Shown here: positions 43,501 through 52,192 of the stretch, piece by piece | Layout: every line of letters starts with the position of its first letter | Numbering within the stretch: the first letter of the stretch is position 1 | Source of the DNA: Paenibacillus_AA sp045062745 | GTDB lineage: Bacteria; Bacillota; Bacilli; Paenibacillales; NBRC-103111 | Direction: 5' to 3' | DNA: 64,000 nucleotides | NCBI RefSeq assembly: GCF_045062745.1 | Contig: NZ_JBJGED010000010.1 | Coordinates: forward strand, 151,219-215,218 | Notes under the pieces: model-generated | What the model was told of the DNA's origin: nothing | Seen by the model: only the letters and a program-made list of their open reading frames with translations | Database searches by the model: none | Translations under genes and position numbers: made by a program

Positions 43501-43775
43501 GGAGACGTCCGCCAAGTTGACAAGTGGACGCCCGAGAGCTTCCGACTAAGAGCGGAACAAATCGCGAGTATTGTTGCCGGTGTGCGAGAAAGCGTGAAAC
43601 TGGATCTGCGTTTCGCCCAGCAAAAAGTTAGATATTTCGCGGAGAAGCAGCTTGGGACGCTCAGCCATCTCGAGGTCGAGACGCTCCCAGGTGTCATCCT
43701 CGGTCATAAGCACATCCCCGTTGGCAGCGTCGGCCCATATGAGCATTCTTACGGCGAAGGTGGCGGGAGTGCAGT
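43501..43775 (+). pseudogene. hisD (histidinol dehydrogenase) remnant
   Basis: One frame reads KWTPESFRLRAEQIASIVAG, then VRYFAEKQLGTLSHLEVETL and PGVILGHKHIPVGSV up to about 43729. The neighbouring frame continues with SAHMSILTAKVAGVQ from 43730. These are consecutive segments of HisD, with the expected middle GxYVPGGRYPM-type stretch missing: an internal deletion of about 13 codons that also shifts frame. No start, no N-terminal third and no C-terminal half (no zinc-site region) are present, so it is dead. Confidence 0.8.
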
Positions 43776-43875
43776 TGAGCCATAAATCCAATCCAAATGG
43801 AAAGCGGGGAGTACGAGAGAAAAACCGTTATGTTTGATGCTATACTACGGCAGCAGAATTCTATATGAAACCCAA

Positions 43876-43911
43876 ACTGCCCGGGCAGCACAATATGCCG
43901 GGCAGTTTTTT
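43876..43911 (+). terminator. Terminator between the hisD remnant and the ECF sigma operon
   Basis: ACTGCCCGG 43876-43884 pairs with CCGGGCAGT 43898-43906, followed by TTTTT. Perfect 9-bp stem. Confidence 0.88.
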
Positions 43912-44053
43912 ATGCGAAGGAACGGTATTTGCGATACTAGCGGAAATTATCCTGGACAGTCATTTTATTGCAAAGAAATCTGCGAAAAAGTCACGTATCG
44001 AGGGAGCGAAAGGGGCGGAGATTACGTCTAATCCATTGAAAGGCGGTGATTCA

Positions 44054-44602
44054 GTGTTTTTTGCTTCGGTACCAAGCGAGGACACGAACATTGAAATTCA
44101 TCAAGAGATAGAGAGGATGATCGAAGCCTACGGCAACGATGTTTTGCGCATCGCTTTTCTGTATTTGAAAGATAAGCATCGGGCCGAGGACGCCTTTCAG
44201 GAGGTTTTTGTCAAAGTATTCCGAAAGTTCGATTCGTTTCAGGGAAAAAGCAATGAGAAGACGTGGTTGATCAAAATCACGATCAATGTCTGCAAAGACA
44301 TGCTGCGCAGCGCCTGGTTCAAAAGAGTGATCACCCGAAAAGTAGTGGAAGAGCCTGGCCTCGGCGAAGTGATCGAAGATCATATTATTCAAACCCAACA
44401 AAATCGACGCTTGTTTGAAGAGGTGATGAGGCTACCTACCGCCTATAGGGAAGTCATTATCCTCTACTATTATCAGGAGATGGACACGTCGCAGGCGGCC
44501 AAAGTGCTGGGGGTTGCCGAAGGAACGGTAAGAAGCAGGCTAAGCCGGGCGAGGGAGCTTCTAAAATCCAACTTGGCAGAGGAGGTAGAATCCTTTGGAT
44601 GA
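44054..44602 (+). CDS. ECF-type RNA polymerase sigma factor
   Basis: 182 aa from GTG 44054 with AGGCGG upstream; a longer frame to 43865 runs back through the terminator and is not used. Region 2: YGNDVLRIAFLYLKDKHRAEDAFQEVFVKVFRKFDSF, KTWLIKITINVCKDMLR. Region 4: RLPTAYREVIILYYYQEMDTSQAAKVLGVAEGTVRSRLSRAREL. Resembles SigV/SigW-class ECF factors. The next gene overlaps by 8 bp and encodes a membrane anti-sigma factor. Confidence 0.93.
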   Translation: MFFASVPSEDTNIEIHQEIERMIEAYGNDVLRIAFLYLKDKHRAEDAFQEVFVKVFRKFDSFQGKSNEKTWLIKITINVCKDMLRSAWFKRVITRKVVEEPGLGEVIEDHIIQTQQNRRLFEEVMRLPTAYREVIILYYYQEMDTSQAAKVLGVAEGTVRSRLSRARELLKSNLAEEVESFG

Positions 44603-45659
44603 ATTGAACCGGTTTAAAGCCGCTGCCGATGACGTACTTAACGGGGTAAAGGTTTCTTCCGAGCTAAAAAATCGGACGATGCTCCGGCTTCGGAAAAAAA
44701 GGCGTCTGCGGATGCTGTCCTTGGTGATGCCGGCCGTGCCGTTCGCGGCGGTGGTGGTGGCGCTCCTGCTATGGCAGTTGGATGGAACGAATCCCGGCAC
44801 AGGATACACAACGATATCGGATGGCGGGGGAATCATAACGATGCAGGAAAATTCGCCGCCAACGAGCCCAAACGTTCAAAACAACGGGTCTACGAATGCG
44901 ACACAGATGACCGCTCCACACGGGGCGTCAGAACCGTTCACGGCTAACGGTTGCCTGGCGCTGAGAGAGAGTCCGGCGCCGCAACCCGGCAGCCAAGCTC
45001 CAGTAGTCGGCCAGACTCTGCAGCCCGGCAGCCAAGCTCCGGTAGTAGGCCAGACTCTGCAGCCCGGCAGCCAAGCTCCGGTAGCGGGCCAGACTCAACC
45101 GCCTGGCAGCCAAGCTCCAGTAGTGGGCCAGACCCAGCCGCCTGGCAGCCAAGCTCCAGTAGTGGGCCAGACTCTGCAGCCCGGCAGCCAGGCACCAGTC
45201 GCAGGTCTGCCTCAGCCCATCGGTGGCGCCCCGCAGGCCCCCGGCCCGTCGGAGGCCGTCAGCAGCCTGGCCGTTCAGTGCGCTCAGCTGAAGGACGATT
45301 GTGAGCGGGCCAAAGCAACTCTGGGGAACGCTTTGCGGATTCCGGCCGCAGTGCCGGACGGGTTTACCCTGAAGGAACTGCGTGTAACGGAAGGCGGTCT
45401 GGACGGAAAGGCAGTCGTTCTCCTCTACGCGTCCCAGGCCAATTCTTTCACGATCACCGAAAAGAAAGACGCCGCCGAAGCGACTGTCGACCCCACCTCA
45501 AAAAAAATTGGGCTGCACGGGACGGAGGGACAGTTGACAGATACGTCCGGCCGGGTGGAGCTTCGGTGGAAAAGCCAGGATACGGCTTACGCTGTTGCGG
45601 GAAATATCAGCGCGGAAACAGCTATTCAAGTGGCCAAATCGCTTCAAGCCATACCATAA
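44595..45659 (+). CDS. Membrane-anchored anti-sigma factor with PGSQAPVVGQT repeats and DUF4367-like domain
   Basis: 354 aa, TTG start 9 nt after GGAGG, overlapping the sigma gene by 8 bp. Cytosolic helix 1-42 (LNRFKAAADDVLNGVKVSSEL), one membrane span (SLVMPAVPFAAVVVALLLW), then an extracytoplasmic part. Residues about 131-208 are six 13-residue repeats PGSQAPVVGQTLQ. The C-terminal 120 residues (GFTLKELRVTEGGLDGKAVVLLYAS, FTITEKKDAAEA, YAVAGNISAETAIQVAKSL) resemble DUF4367. It should hold the sigma factor at the membrane until an outside signal acts. Confidence 0.88.
   Translation: MDELNRFKAAADDVLNGVKVSSELKNRTMLRLRKKRRLRMLSLVMPAVPFAAVVVALLLWQLDGTNPGTGYTTISDGGGIITMQENSPPTSPNVQNNGSTNATQMTAPHGASEPFTANGCLALRESPAPQPGSQAPVVGQTLQPGSQAPVVGQTLQPGSQAPVAGQTQPPGSQAPVVGQTQPPGSQAPVVGQTLQPGSQAPVAGLPQPIGGAPQAPGPSEAVSSLAVQCAQLKDDCERAKATLGNALRIPAAVPDGFTLKELRVTEGGLDGKAVVLLYASQANSFTITEKKDAAEATVDPTSKKIGLHGTEGQLTDTSGRVELRWKSQDTAYAVAGNISAETAIQVAKSLQAIP
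44985..45218 (+). repeat. Six in-frame 39-bp repeats in the anti-sigma gene
   Basis: Six copies starting at 44985, 45024, 45063, 45102, 45141 and 45180 encode 13-residue PGSQAPV(V/A)GQT units. Copies are nearly identical in DNA, so copy number may vary between strains. Confidence 0.9.
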
Positions 45660-45689
45660 AATAAATGGATTTCACAAGGAGATGATTCT

Positions 45690-46571
45690 ATGTCGATGAA
45701 AATAAGAACCGCAGGATGGATGTCAGGTGTATCCCTCTTTTTACTGCTTGCCTCTTCCGTTTTTGCAAGCGAGAATACGGATGGGCGAGGGCAAATCAAC
45801 CAGACGAAAGAAGGTAAGGTTGCCCCTTCGTCGAGTTACGCTGCACCGGTGCCGGTCGGGGAAAAGGTGCAGATGAAGATCGAGAAGGTCAACGAAGACG
45901 TAAACAAGGTCACATTAACCCGTGAAGAGAAGCCGAATGGCGGCTACAAAATTCACATCACACAAATCGAATTCTCCGATGATGGGAACGCGTCCATCAG
46001 CTATCGTTTGGAGGATCCTGCCAAGGATGCCCCCAATACGGAAGTGATCACGCAGCCATCCACTTTCACCTATATTTCGTCCAGTTACACACAGATCCAC
46101 TTGCGTGAAGCAATCGTTCCCTTGCCGCTCCCTAATCATACGGTCCCCCCGTTTCACGGGAACGGTCAGAGCGGTCCTACTGGCCGTCCGATTGACAAGC
46201 CGGGCGACTCCACCCTCGGTATTGCAGGGAAAATTACGAAGTTGACCTATGTTCCGGCCCCCGCAACGAAGCAACCGGTCGATCCCAACACCGCGGTGTC
46301 GAGCGATGGACCCCATATGCAACCTGTCGGCTCGGGCACAATCCCGCTAATTGTGGTGGAGAATGATCTGAAAGACGCACTCGATAAGGCGGTCGTACGC
46401 GTTTCCGATAAGGCCCAAATCTATAAGAAGCAAGACGGGAAACTCATCCCGGCTTCACGGGATGACTTGAAGGAAGGCATGCAGGTGGAGGTTGAATTTA
46501 CCGACGGACCTTTCCTGTTGACGTACCCCCTTCAGGCTGAAGCAGAAAAAGTTGTTTTGATTGGTTCGTAA
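45690..46571 (+). CDS. Secreted protein with PrcB-like and DUF3221-like domains
   Basis: 293 aa. Signal peptide GVSLFLLLASSVFAS ends near residue 27. Residues about 75-125 (NGGYKIHITQIEFSDDGNAS, then VITQPSTFTYI) resemble the PrcB C-terminal domain. Residues about 220-290 (IPLIVVENDLKDALDKAVVRV, KQDGKLIPASRDDLKEGMQV, PLQAEAEKVVL) resemble DUF3221/YobA. It follows the sigma/anti-sigma pair by 30 nt and could be its envelope target or signal partner. Confidence 0.8.
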   Translation: MSMKIRTAGWMSGVSLFLLLASSVFASENTDGRGQINQTKEGKVAPSSSYAAPVPVGEKVQMKIEKVNEDVNKVTLTREEKPNGGYKIHITQIEFSDDGNASISYRLEDPAKDAPNTEVITQPSTFTYISSSYTQIHLREAIVPLPLPNHTVPPFHGNGQSGPTGRPIDKPGDSTLGIAGKITKLTYVPAPATKQPVDPNTAVSSDGPHMQPVGSGTIPLIVVENDLKDALDKAVVRVSDKAQIYKKQDGKLIPASRDDLKEGMQVEVEFTDGPFLLTYPLQAEAEKVVLIGS

Positions 46572-46709
46572 AGCATGCATTCCGACGAGGTGCCCTCCAC
46601 AGTGACGGCGCCTCTCTTTCAATTTACCGCCAGAACTTTCTCAACTAACGGAACTTCCGTTGGGAATGTCACAAAGTTCTTGCGACGGCCAAACGGGACG
46701 CACCCAAGT

Positions 46710-46738
46710 CCTCCGGGGATTCACTCCGGAGGCTTTTG
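46710..46738 (+). terminator. Terminator of the ECF sigma operon
   Basis: CCTCCGG 46710-46716 pairs with CCGGAGG 46726-46732, then CTTTTG. Confidence 0.8.
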
Positions 46739-46794
46739 TTATTCTAGTTTGAACCTGGTGTCTATTTTGCCGGGCAAGATTGCCGCAAAAATCG

Positions 46795-46837
46795 TTGACA
46801 GCGTTTCCAACCCAGGAATATAATGAGTTTAGTAAAC
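46795..46837 (+). promoter_or_regulatory. Promoter and operator of the beta-helix gene
   Basis: TTGACA 46795-46800, an 18-bp spacer and TATAAT 46819-46824, both perfect. Immediately downstream, GTTTAGTAAAC (46827-46837) is a perfect inverted repeat positioned to block transcription, as sugar-responsive repressors do. Confidence 0.75.
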
Positions 46838-46928
46838 CAGAATCAAATCACAATAGGTTTTACAGATGTATCCAGCCTTTAAAACGGGCAATTATTAAAC
46901 CAAATTCAAATTAGAAAGGATGAACGGA

Positions 46929-49265
46929 GTGGATCAAACGAAAAACACCCCCGTAAACGAAGCAGCCGGCCGCGGGCCGAAGGACAAAGCGATTAGCCGG
47001 AGAAAGGTGCTGCAGACGCTCGGTCTCGGCGGCATTGCGCTCGCGGGCAGCGCATTGGCCTCGAATATCGCGCTGGCCGCGGATGCGTCGACCGACGGGA
47101 ATGCGAACGGCAAGGGCGATCCCGTGCTGCAGGTGAAGTCGGTCGCCGAGCTGCTGAGCTTATCGGCGCAGAAGCTGACGAACGGCCAGCTCGTGCTCGT
47201 AGGCGGTTACGCGCAGAATGGGGACGGCGGCGGCAAGATCGTGCGCTGGGACGCAGCCAGCACGAAGCCGGACAACGGCGGAACGGTACATAGCCTGGGC
47301 GGCGCAGCCGGCCGCTTCGAGGTTGTGCACAACGGGGTTGCGGATTTTCGCTGGTTCGGCGTCTTCGGCCCGACGGGGAATGCGGATGCCACCCTGGACG
47401 CGATGGTGAACGATCCGTCCATTCATCGGGTCGAAGCTCACACGGATCTGAACTTCAAGGTGCGCCACGTGTACCATCGCAGCAACATCGTCGTCGATTT
47501 CCACCATCACACGATTACGACGGAAGGCATGGCGCTCAATACGCTGGACAATCCGTTCGGGGCGGTCCTGTTCTTCCAGGGGACTCCGACCGGATACTCG
47601 CAGGCGGCTACGCTTACGGCCGAAATTCCCGAATACTCGGATATATTCGAGGTGGCGGACTCCGTACCGTTCGAGGTAGGCAGCTGGTGGCACGCGCAAA
47701 TCAAGAACAACAGCGGCGGCAGCGCGCAGCGCGAGGTCGATTACCTCGTGATGGTGACCGAAGTATTCGATCCGACCCATGTCCGGTTTAACTACAAGTC
47801 TGGGTGGTCCTTGGCGGCAGGCCGCCAAATCACGTACAAGAAGATCGATCCGGTCGTCCATTGCAGCGTGCAAAACTTGAACTTCATCGGCATTCCGGTC
47901 CCGGTCAACGGGACGAGCCAGCGCCCTACGCCGGACTGGGATCAGATCGGCTCGAACCCGGTCGCGTTCGAATACGCCGTGGAATGCGACGCGATCGGCA
48001 TCCATGCGACCAAAGTGTTCTGGCCGGTCGTCATGCGCCGCTACAACACGGTTTACAAGACCGAGCGCTGCCAGCTGATGAACCCGGAGGAGCGCGATTG
48101 GGGCGGCACCGGGTACTTGACGCAGCAGATCAACGTCCTGTACGGGCACGTGAAGGATTGCCAGACGAGCAACGCCCGTCACTTGAACGATTTTACGAAC
48201 GCCGCGTATTGCATGGTAGAGAACTGCCACGGCGACGGGGACGAATACGGTCCTTATGTGACCCACGGCCAATATGAGCACGATTTGACGTACATCGGCA
48301 ACTCCGGGCTGCTGTCGTTCGCGAACAGCGGCACGACTTGGGGCGACAGCGCGAAGCGCATCACGGTGAAGAAGCATATCGCCTCCCGCATCGTAGCGAA
48401 CAAGCGGCTTACCGACCTGACGCTGGAAGATTGCCACGCGGTCGTGACCTACACGAAGCCGGGTGTCAAAATGGCGAACTCGGGCTCCATCTGGGTGAAC
48501 ATGGACGGCTTGCAGATGCGCGGCTGCACCGCCCAGGAGATGGTGACGATCAGCAAGGGCTCTTCCCGCGGCAAACGCAAAAACATCATCGACAGCTGCT
48601 CCTTCGGCATGATGAAGGGCTATGAGCTCGCTCGTCCGATCCGGACCGGCACGACCCAAGTCGGCTTTACGCCGAGCAACGGCGAGCTGACGATTCTGAA
48701 CAGCGAATTCTACGACGTAGAGGAAGTTACACTCGGCAGCATCAACAAGCTTACGCTCATCAACACATGGTTCAAGGGCAAAGGGAGCGATACCGGCGTT
48801 GTGAAGGTCGGCACGCGCGAGATCGTCATGCAAGGCGGCGGGCTCGTCAACTGCTGCTTCCTGTTCACCGGAGCCTGGGACCGGCTGGGCGATGTGAACA
48901 ATGCGCCCAATACGCCGAACCAGTCGGTTACGATCGGCGGCGGCGCTTCCTTCAGCGGCACGAATGTGGAGAAGGCGTTCCTGAAGAGCACGGCGGCTAC
49001 GAACGTGATCACGTGGAGCTTCGGCGACGTCACGAGCACGGCGGCGGATGCGGCCACGTCCCACTTCCATCTGGAGAACGGCGCGCACAAGCTGAAGGCC
49101 ATCGGGTCGCGGTTCATAGGTGGGAAATACTCCGTGTCGAACGCAGGCTTCGGGGCGAACAACTACTTGCTCATGACCGCGCTGGTCGAGGAGGGCGTGA
49201 ACCGGACCTCGCTTCCGGCGGAATCCGATTCGATCAAGCACGGCGCCGGCAATATTACGCTCTAA
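46929..49265 (+). CDS. Tat-exported parallel beta-helix (pectate-lyase-like) protein
   Basis: 778 aa from GTG 46929, 9 nt after AAAGGA; ATG 46920 is directly adjacent to that site. Twin-arginine signal SRRKVLQTLGLGGIALAGSAL, cut near LAADA, so it folds before export. The mature part starts with a region seen in pectate-lyase-superfamily proteins (FRWFGVFGPTGNADATLDAM), then irregular right-handed beta-helix coils rich in Asn, Gly and Val (VMRRYNTVYKTERCQLM, NRKNI-type turns). It likely binds or cleaves a polysaccharide; catalytic residues cannot be assigned by eye. Confidence 0.85.
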   Translation: MDQTKNTPVNEAAGRGPKDKAISRRKVLQTLGLGGIALAGSALASNIALAADASTDGNANGKGDPVLQVKSVAELLSLSAQKLTNGQLVLVGGYAQNGDGGGKIVRWDAASTKPDNGGTVHSLGGAAGRFEVVHNGVADFRWFGVFGPTGNADATLDAMVNDPSIHRVEAHTDLNFKVRHVYHRSNIVVDFHHHTITTEGMALNTLDNPFGAVLFFQGTPTGYSQAATLTAEIPEYSDIFEVADSVPFEVGSWWHAQIKNNSGGSAQREVDYLVMVTEVFDPTHVRFNYKSGWSLAAGRQITYKKIDPVVHCSVQNLNFIGIPVPVNGTSQRPTPDWDQIGSNPVAFEYAVECDAIGIHATKVFWPVVMRRYNTVYKTERCQLMNPEERDWGGTGYLTQQINVLYGHVKDCQTSNARHLNDFTNAAYCMVENCHGDGDEYGPYVTHGQYEHDLTYIGNSGLLSFANSGTTWGDSAKRITVKKHIASRIVANKRLTDLTLEDCHAVVTYTKPGVKMANSGSIWVNMDGLQMRGCTAQEMVTISKGSSRGKRKNIIDSCSFGMMKGYELARPIRTGTTQVGFTPSNGELTILNSEFYDVEEVTLGSINKLTLINTWFKGKGSDTGVVKVGTREIVMQGGGLVNCCFLFTGAWDRLGDVNNAPNTPNQSVTIGGGASFSGTNVEKAFLKSTAATNVITWSFGDVTSTAADAATSHFHLENGAHKLKAIGSRFIGGKYSVSNAGFGANNYLLMTALVEEGVNRTSLPAESDSIKHGAGNITL

Positions 49266-49287
49266 TCCTTTCTATTTATTCTGAATA

Positions 49288-49332
49288 AAGCGAAGCCCCT
49301 CGGAATTGATATCCGGCGGGGCTTCGCTTTTA
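49288..49332 (+). terminator. Terminator after the beta-helix gene
   Basis: AAAGCGAAGCCCC 49288-49300 pairs with GGGGCTTCGCTTT 49319-49331, 13 bp perfect, then T and a short T-run. Confidence 0.88.
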
Positions 49333-49410
49333 ATAGTGCCGCCGGCAGGAATGAACGCGGACGAAGGCGAAGCAACATCTTATAGCAAATTCGAAAGGCT
49401 GGTGCCTCCC

Positions 49411-50358
49411 ATGTCCGTTAAGCAAGCGAGCATTGTCGTCGTAGGGAGTATCAATATGGATTTGGTCGCGATGCTCGACCGGTCGCCCATCCCGGGGGAG
49501 ACGATTCTCGGGAGCCAGTTCGCGATGATTCCGGGAGGGAAAGGGGCGAACCAGGCGGTCGCCGCCGCCCGTCTGGGGGCGAGAGTGGCGATGGTCGGCT
49601 GCGTGGGCGACGATGCGTTCGGCGCGCAGATGAAGCGGCAGCTCGAGCAGGAGGGCATCGACACGGCGCATGTCTCCGTCGCCGCAGGAGAGGCGACCGG
49701 CGTCGCCATCATTCAAGTGCAGCGGGAGGGCGACAACAGCATCATCGTCATCCCGGGCGCGAATGCCCGGCTGACGCCGGCCTTGATCGACTTGGCGGAG
49801 GACGCCATCCGCCGGGCCGATGTGCTGCTGCTGCAGCTGGAGATTCCGCTGCCGGCCGTAGAGCGGGCGGCGGAGCTCGCTGCTCGGCACGGGGTGCGGG
49901 TCGTGCTGAACCCCGCCCCGGCACCGGCCGGCGCGCTGCCCGAGTCGCTGCTGCGGCATGTCGATGTGCTGACGCCGAACGAATCGGAGGCCTCCCTCCT
50001 CATCAGCGGCGCCGCGCAGACCGATACTGCGATCGAGGAGCTGGTGCAGCGGCTGAAGCAAGCGACCGGCGCCCCGAACGTGCTCGTCACCCACGGCGCC
50101 GAAGGCGTCTATTACGATTTGGACGGCCGGACCGGCCGCCAGGCGGCCTGCCAGGTCGATGTGGTGGACACTACTGCTGCCGGCGATTGTTTCAACGCCG
50201 CGACCGCGGTACGCTGGGGAGAAGGCGCAGCCCTGACGGAGGCGATCGGCTTCGCCGTGCGGGCCGCGGCGCTCGCGGTCACGAAGTTCGGAGCGCAGCC
50301 CTCGCTCCCGAGGAGAGCGGATGTGGAGCAATTTCAAGCTCGCCCAGACCGGGCTTGA
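49411..50358 (+). CDS. rbsK: Ribokinase (PfkB family)
   Basis: 315 aa. Phosphorylates ribose at O5. Seen: VVVGSINMDLVAMLDRSPIPGET, the di-Gly substrate motif MIPGGKGANQAVAAARLGA, NPAPAPA, LTPNESEASLL and the catalytic DTTAAGDCFNAA (Asp base and anion hole). No ribose transporter or deoxyribose genes adjoin, so another furanose is possible. ATG 49411 lies 13 nt after a weak AAAGG. Confidence 0.9.
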   Translation: MSVKQASIVVVGSINMDLVAMLDRSPIPGETILGSQFAMIPGGKGANQAVAAARLGARVAMVGCVGDDAFGAQMKRQLEQEGIDTAHVSVAAGEATGVAIIQVQREGDNSIIVIPGANARLTPALIDLAEDAIRRADVLLLQLEIPLPAVERAAELAARHGVRVVLNPAPAPAGALPESLLRHVDVLTPNESEASLLISGAAQTDTAIEELVQRLKQATGAPNVLVTHGAEGVYYDLDGRTGRQAACQVDVVDTTAAGDCFNAATAVRWGEGAALTEAIGFAVRAAALAVTKFGAQPSLPRRADVEQFQARPDRA

Positions 50359-50421
50359 CACCGGAACGTACGTTCGATACGATGGAGTCATCTTCCCAAT
50401 CTTTGGATGAGGGGTGCCGTT

Positions 50422-51459
50422 ATGGTGACGAAGCGAGCGTGGAGCGTATGGGACGAGCTGGGCGCTTTTGAGGTACAGGGGATGGATGCGAATCCGTCCA
50501 TATGGGATGGCCGACCGGCCTTATATTTGAACGACTGCACCGCGTTTCTGCGAGAGACGTTCGATCTTTCCAGCTTCCGGCTGCAGGCCGATATTGCGTG
50601 CCCGAGTTCGCTCGGATTCGCAGGGCTTGTCTTCGGCGCCCGCGATTACGAGACCTTCGAGCTGGTCTATGTCTCTCCGGACCATAAGGGCCGGCCGGGC
50701 GAGATTCAGTACGATCCTTTCATGAATGGATCCAGCACTTGGCAAGTGTACCACGGTCCCGCCTATCAGGCGGCTGCGCCGTTGGAGCCGGGCCGGTGGT
50801 CCAGGCTTACGCTGGACGTGCAACCGAACGGAGTGGCGATTACGGTCGGCGACGCTCCTGCACCGCAGCTCGTGATCCGCCGGCTGCAGTTGGGACATCC
50901 GGTCGGGCGGATCGGACTCTGGAGTCATCTGCCGGCCTACTTTCGCAACTTCACCGTCGAGGCCGCGGAGCCTTATCCGATCGAGCCGGCTGTGCCCGAC
51001 CTATCCCGATTGGCCGAGGATGGGTTCGTTACGGAATGGAGGGTATCGGAGCCGTATTCCATTCAGGAGTCGGCATCGACCGTATTACCGGACGAGGACT
51101 GTTGGTCGAGGGCACTCGTCGAGGAGAACGGAACGCTGAACTTGAACCGGTTGTACAGCTCGGAAGCGGGTAGGGCTGTTCAGGTTCTGTGTACCGTGCA
51201 CGCGTCGGTGCAGGGGGAGTCGGTCTTGAGCTTCGGGTACAGTGATCAAATCCGGTTATGGGTGAACGGTGAAGAGGTATACCGAGGTTTATGGAAGTGG
51301 GATCCGCCTGCCGATGATGGCCGCATCCGGCCGAATCATGCGACCGCGACCGTTCGTCTGCATGCGGGCTCGAATACGATCCGCGCTGAGGTGGCGAGTC
51401 TGGAGACGATCTTCGGGTGGGGGATCTGCTTGAAGACGGACTTGATGGCCCGGTCATAG
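50422..51459 (+). CDS. Two-domain lectin-fold protein of unknown function
   Basis: 345 aa, ATG 50422 with AGGGG 7 nt upstream. Residues 1-190 look like a concanavalin-type jelly roll (FRLQADIACPSSLGFAGLVFG, WSRLTLDVQPNGVAITVGD, GRIGLWSHLPAYFRNFTVEA). Residues 210-345 look like a second beta-sandwich of the galactose-binding type (VLSFGYSDQIRLWVNGEEVY, ATATVRLHAGSNTIRAEVAS). No signal peptide. It may handle carbohydrate next to rbsK; no enzyme motif was recognised. Confidence 0.75.
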   Translation: MVTKRAWSVWDELGAFEVQGMDANPSIWDGRPALYLNDCTAFLRETFDLSSFRLQADIACPSSLGFAGLVFGARDYETFELVYVSPDHKGRPGEIQYDPFMNGSSTWQVYHGPAYQAAAPLEPGRWSRLTLDVQPNGVAITVGDAPAPQLVIRRLQLGHPVGRIGLWSHLPAYFRNFTVEAAEPYPIEPAVPDLSRLAEDGFVTEWRVSEPYSIQESASTVLPDEDCWSRALVEENGTLNLNRLYSSEAGRAVQVLCTVHASVQGESVLSFGYSDQIRLWVNGEEVYRGLWKWDPPADDGRIRPNHATATVRLHAGSNTIRAEVASLETIFGWGICLKTDLMARS

Positions 51460-51462
51460 AAG

Positions 51463-51496
51463 ACGGCTCTTGGGGGTGATCGCAAGAGCCGTTGGT
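51463..51496 (+). terminator. Hairpin after the lectin-fold gene
   Basis: ACGGCTCTTG 51463-51472 pairs with CAAGAGCCGT 51483-51492, 10 bp perfect; the U-tract is weak. Confidence 0.6.
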
Positions 51497-51547
51497 TGAG
51501 CATGCTGGAATTGCACTATGGTGGAGGGCTGCAGCTGAGGGAAACGA

Positions 51548-52192
51548 TTAACTCGTAAATATATGTTGGTCGATCTGAATGATTTTCGGACGTTTCTTGC
51601 TCCAGCTGGACGTAGCCAGCTTGGGGTTGTAATAATACAACGCCCCGTTAGTCGGATCCGCGCCGTTCAACGCGGCCTTGGCCGCCTCGTAGGCGGAGCT
51701 GTCGGGCGTCAGGTTGTATTGCCCGTCCTTGATGGCGCTGAACTGTCCCGGCTGGAAGATCACTTCCGTAATCGAGTCCGGGAAAGCGCCCGATTGCACC
51801 CGATTCAGGACAACCGCACCGATCGCCACTTTTCCTTCGAACGATTCGCCTCGGGCTTCGGAATGAATAATGCGCGCCATCTGTTCGAGCACCGTCGGAT
51901 CGGGGCCGACGGTTTGATTCAAGACGGATACGGTCTTCTCGTCAGCATTGCCGCTGGCGGGCAAACCGGCTTGACGTTGGAAGCTCATGACCGCTTTCTT
52001 AGTAGCGGGGCCGTAATAACCTGTGGAGCCGGCCTTGAACAGGCCAAGCGAGCCAAGACGCTGCTGCAGGTCGAGGACTTGCGCGCTGCTGACGCCTTGC
52101 TGAAGGGTATACCCATAGGCCGGCGGCGCCGACAAAGTAGATATGCCGAACGTACTGGCCAATACTGCGATGAGCACGGAACCTTTCTTCAT
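51548..52192 (-). CDS. Spore cortex-lytic enzyme, SleB-like
   Basis: 214 aa. Signal peptide SVLIAVLASTFGISTLSAPPA, a peptidoglycan-binding domain (AQVLDLQQRLGSLGLFKAGS, YGPATKKAVMSFQRQAGLPAS) and a Hydrolase_2 catalytic domain (MARIIHSEARGESFEGKVAIG, catalytic Glu in SEARGE; VVLNRVQSGAFPDSITEVIF; ALYYYNPKLA). This is the SleB architecture: a lytic transglycosylase acting on muramic-lactam cortex at germination. No YpeB partner gene adjoins. GGAGG is 13 nt upstream of ATG 52192. Confidence 0.92.
   Translation of the reverse strand: MKKGSVLIAVLASTFGISTLSAPPAYGYTLQQGVSSAQVLDLQQRLGSLGLFKAGSTGYYGPATKKAVMSFQRQAGLPASGNADEKTVSVLNQTVGPDPTVLEQMARIIHSEARGESFEGKVAIGAVVLNRVQSGAFPDSITEVIFQPGQFSAIKDGQYNLTPDSSAYEAAKAALNGADPTNGALYYYNPKLATSSWSKKRPKIIQIDQHIFTS

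Noticed and set aside
43546..43791. Minus-strand frame of 81 codons
   Set aside because: Overlaps the hisD remnant on the other strand; similarity to HisD on the plus strand explains the sequence.
43865..44053. Longer N-terminus for the ECF sigma factor
   Set aside because: The extension starts ahead of a perfect terminator hairpin; GTG 44054 gives the usual sigma size.
46575..46823. 82-codon plus-strand frame after the PrcB-like gene
   Set aside because: Runs through a terminator and the next promoter; no ribosome site.
47160..49241. 693-codon minus-strand frame
   Set aside because: Antisense to the Tat beta-helix gene, which has a signal peptide, promoter and terminator.
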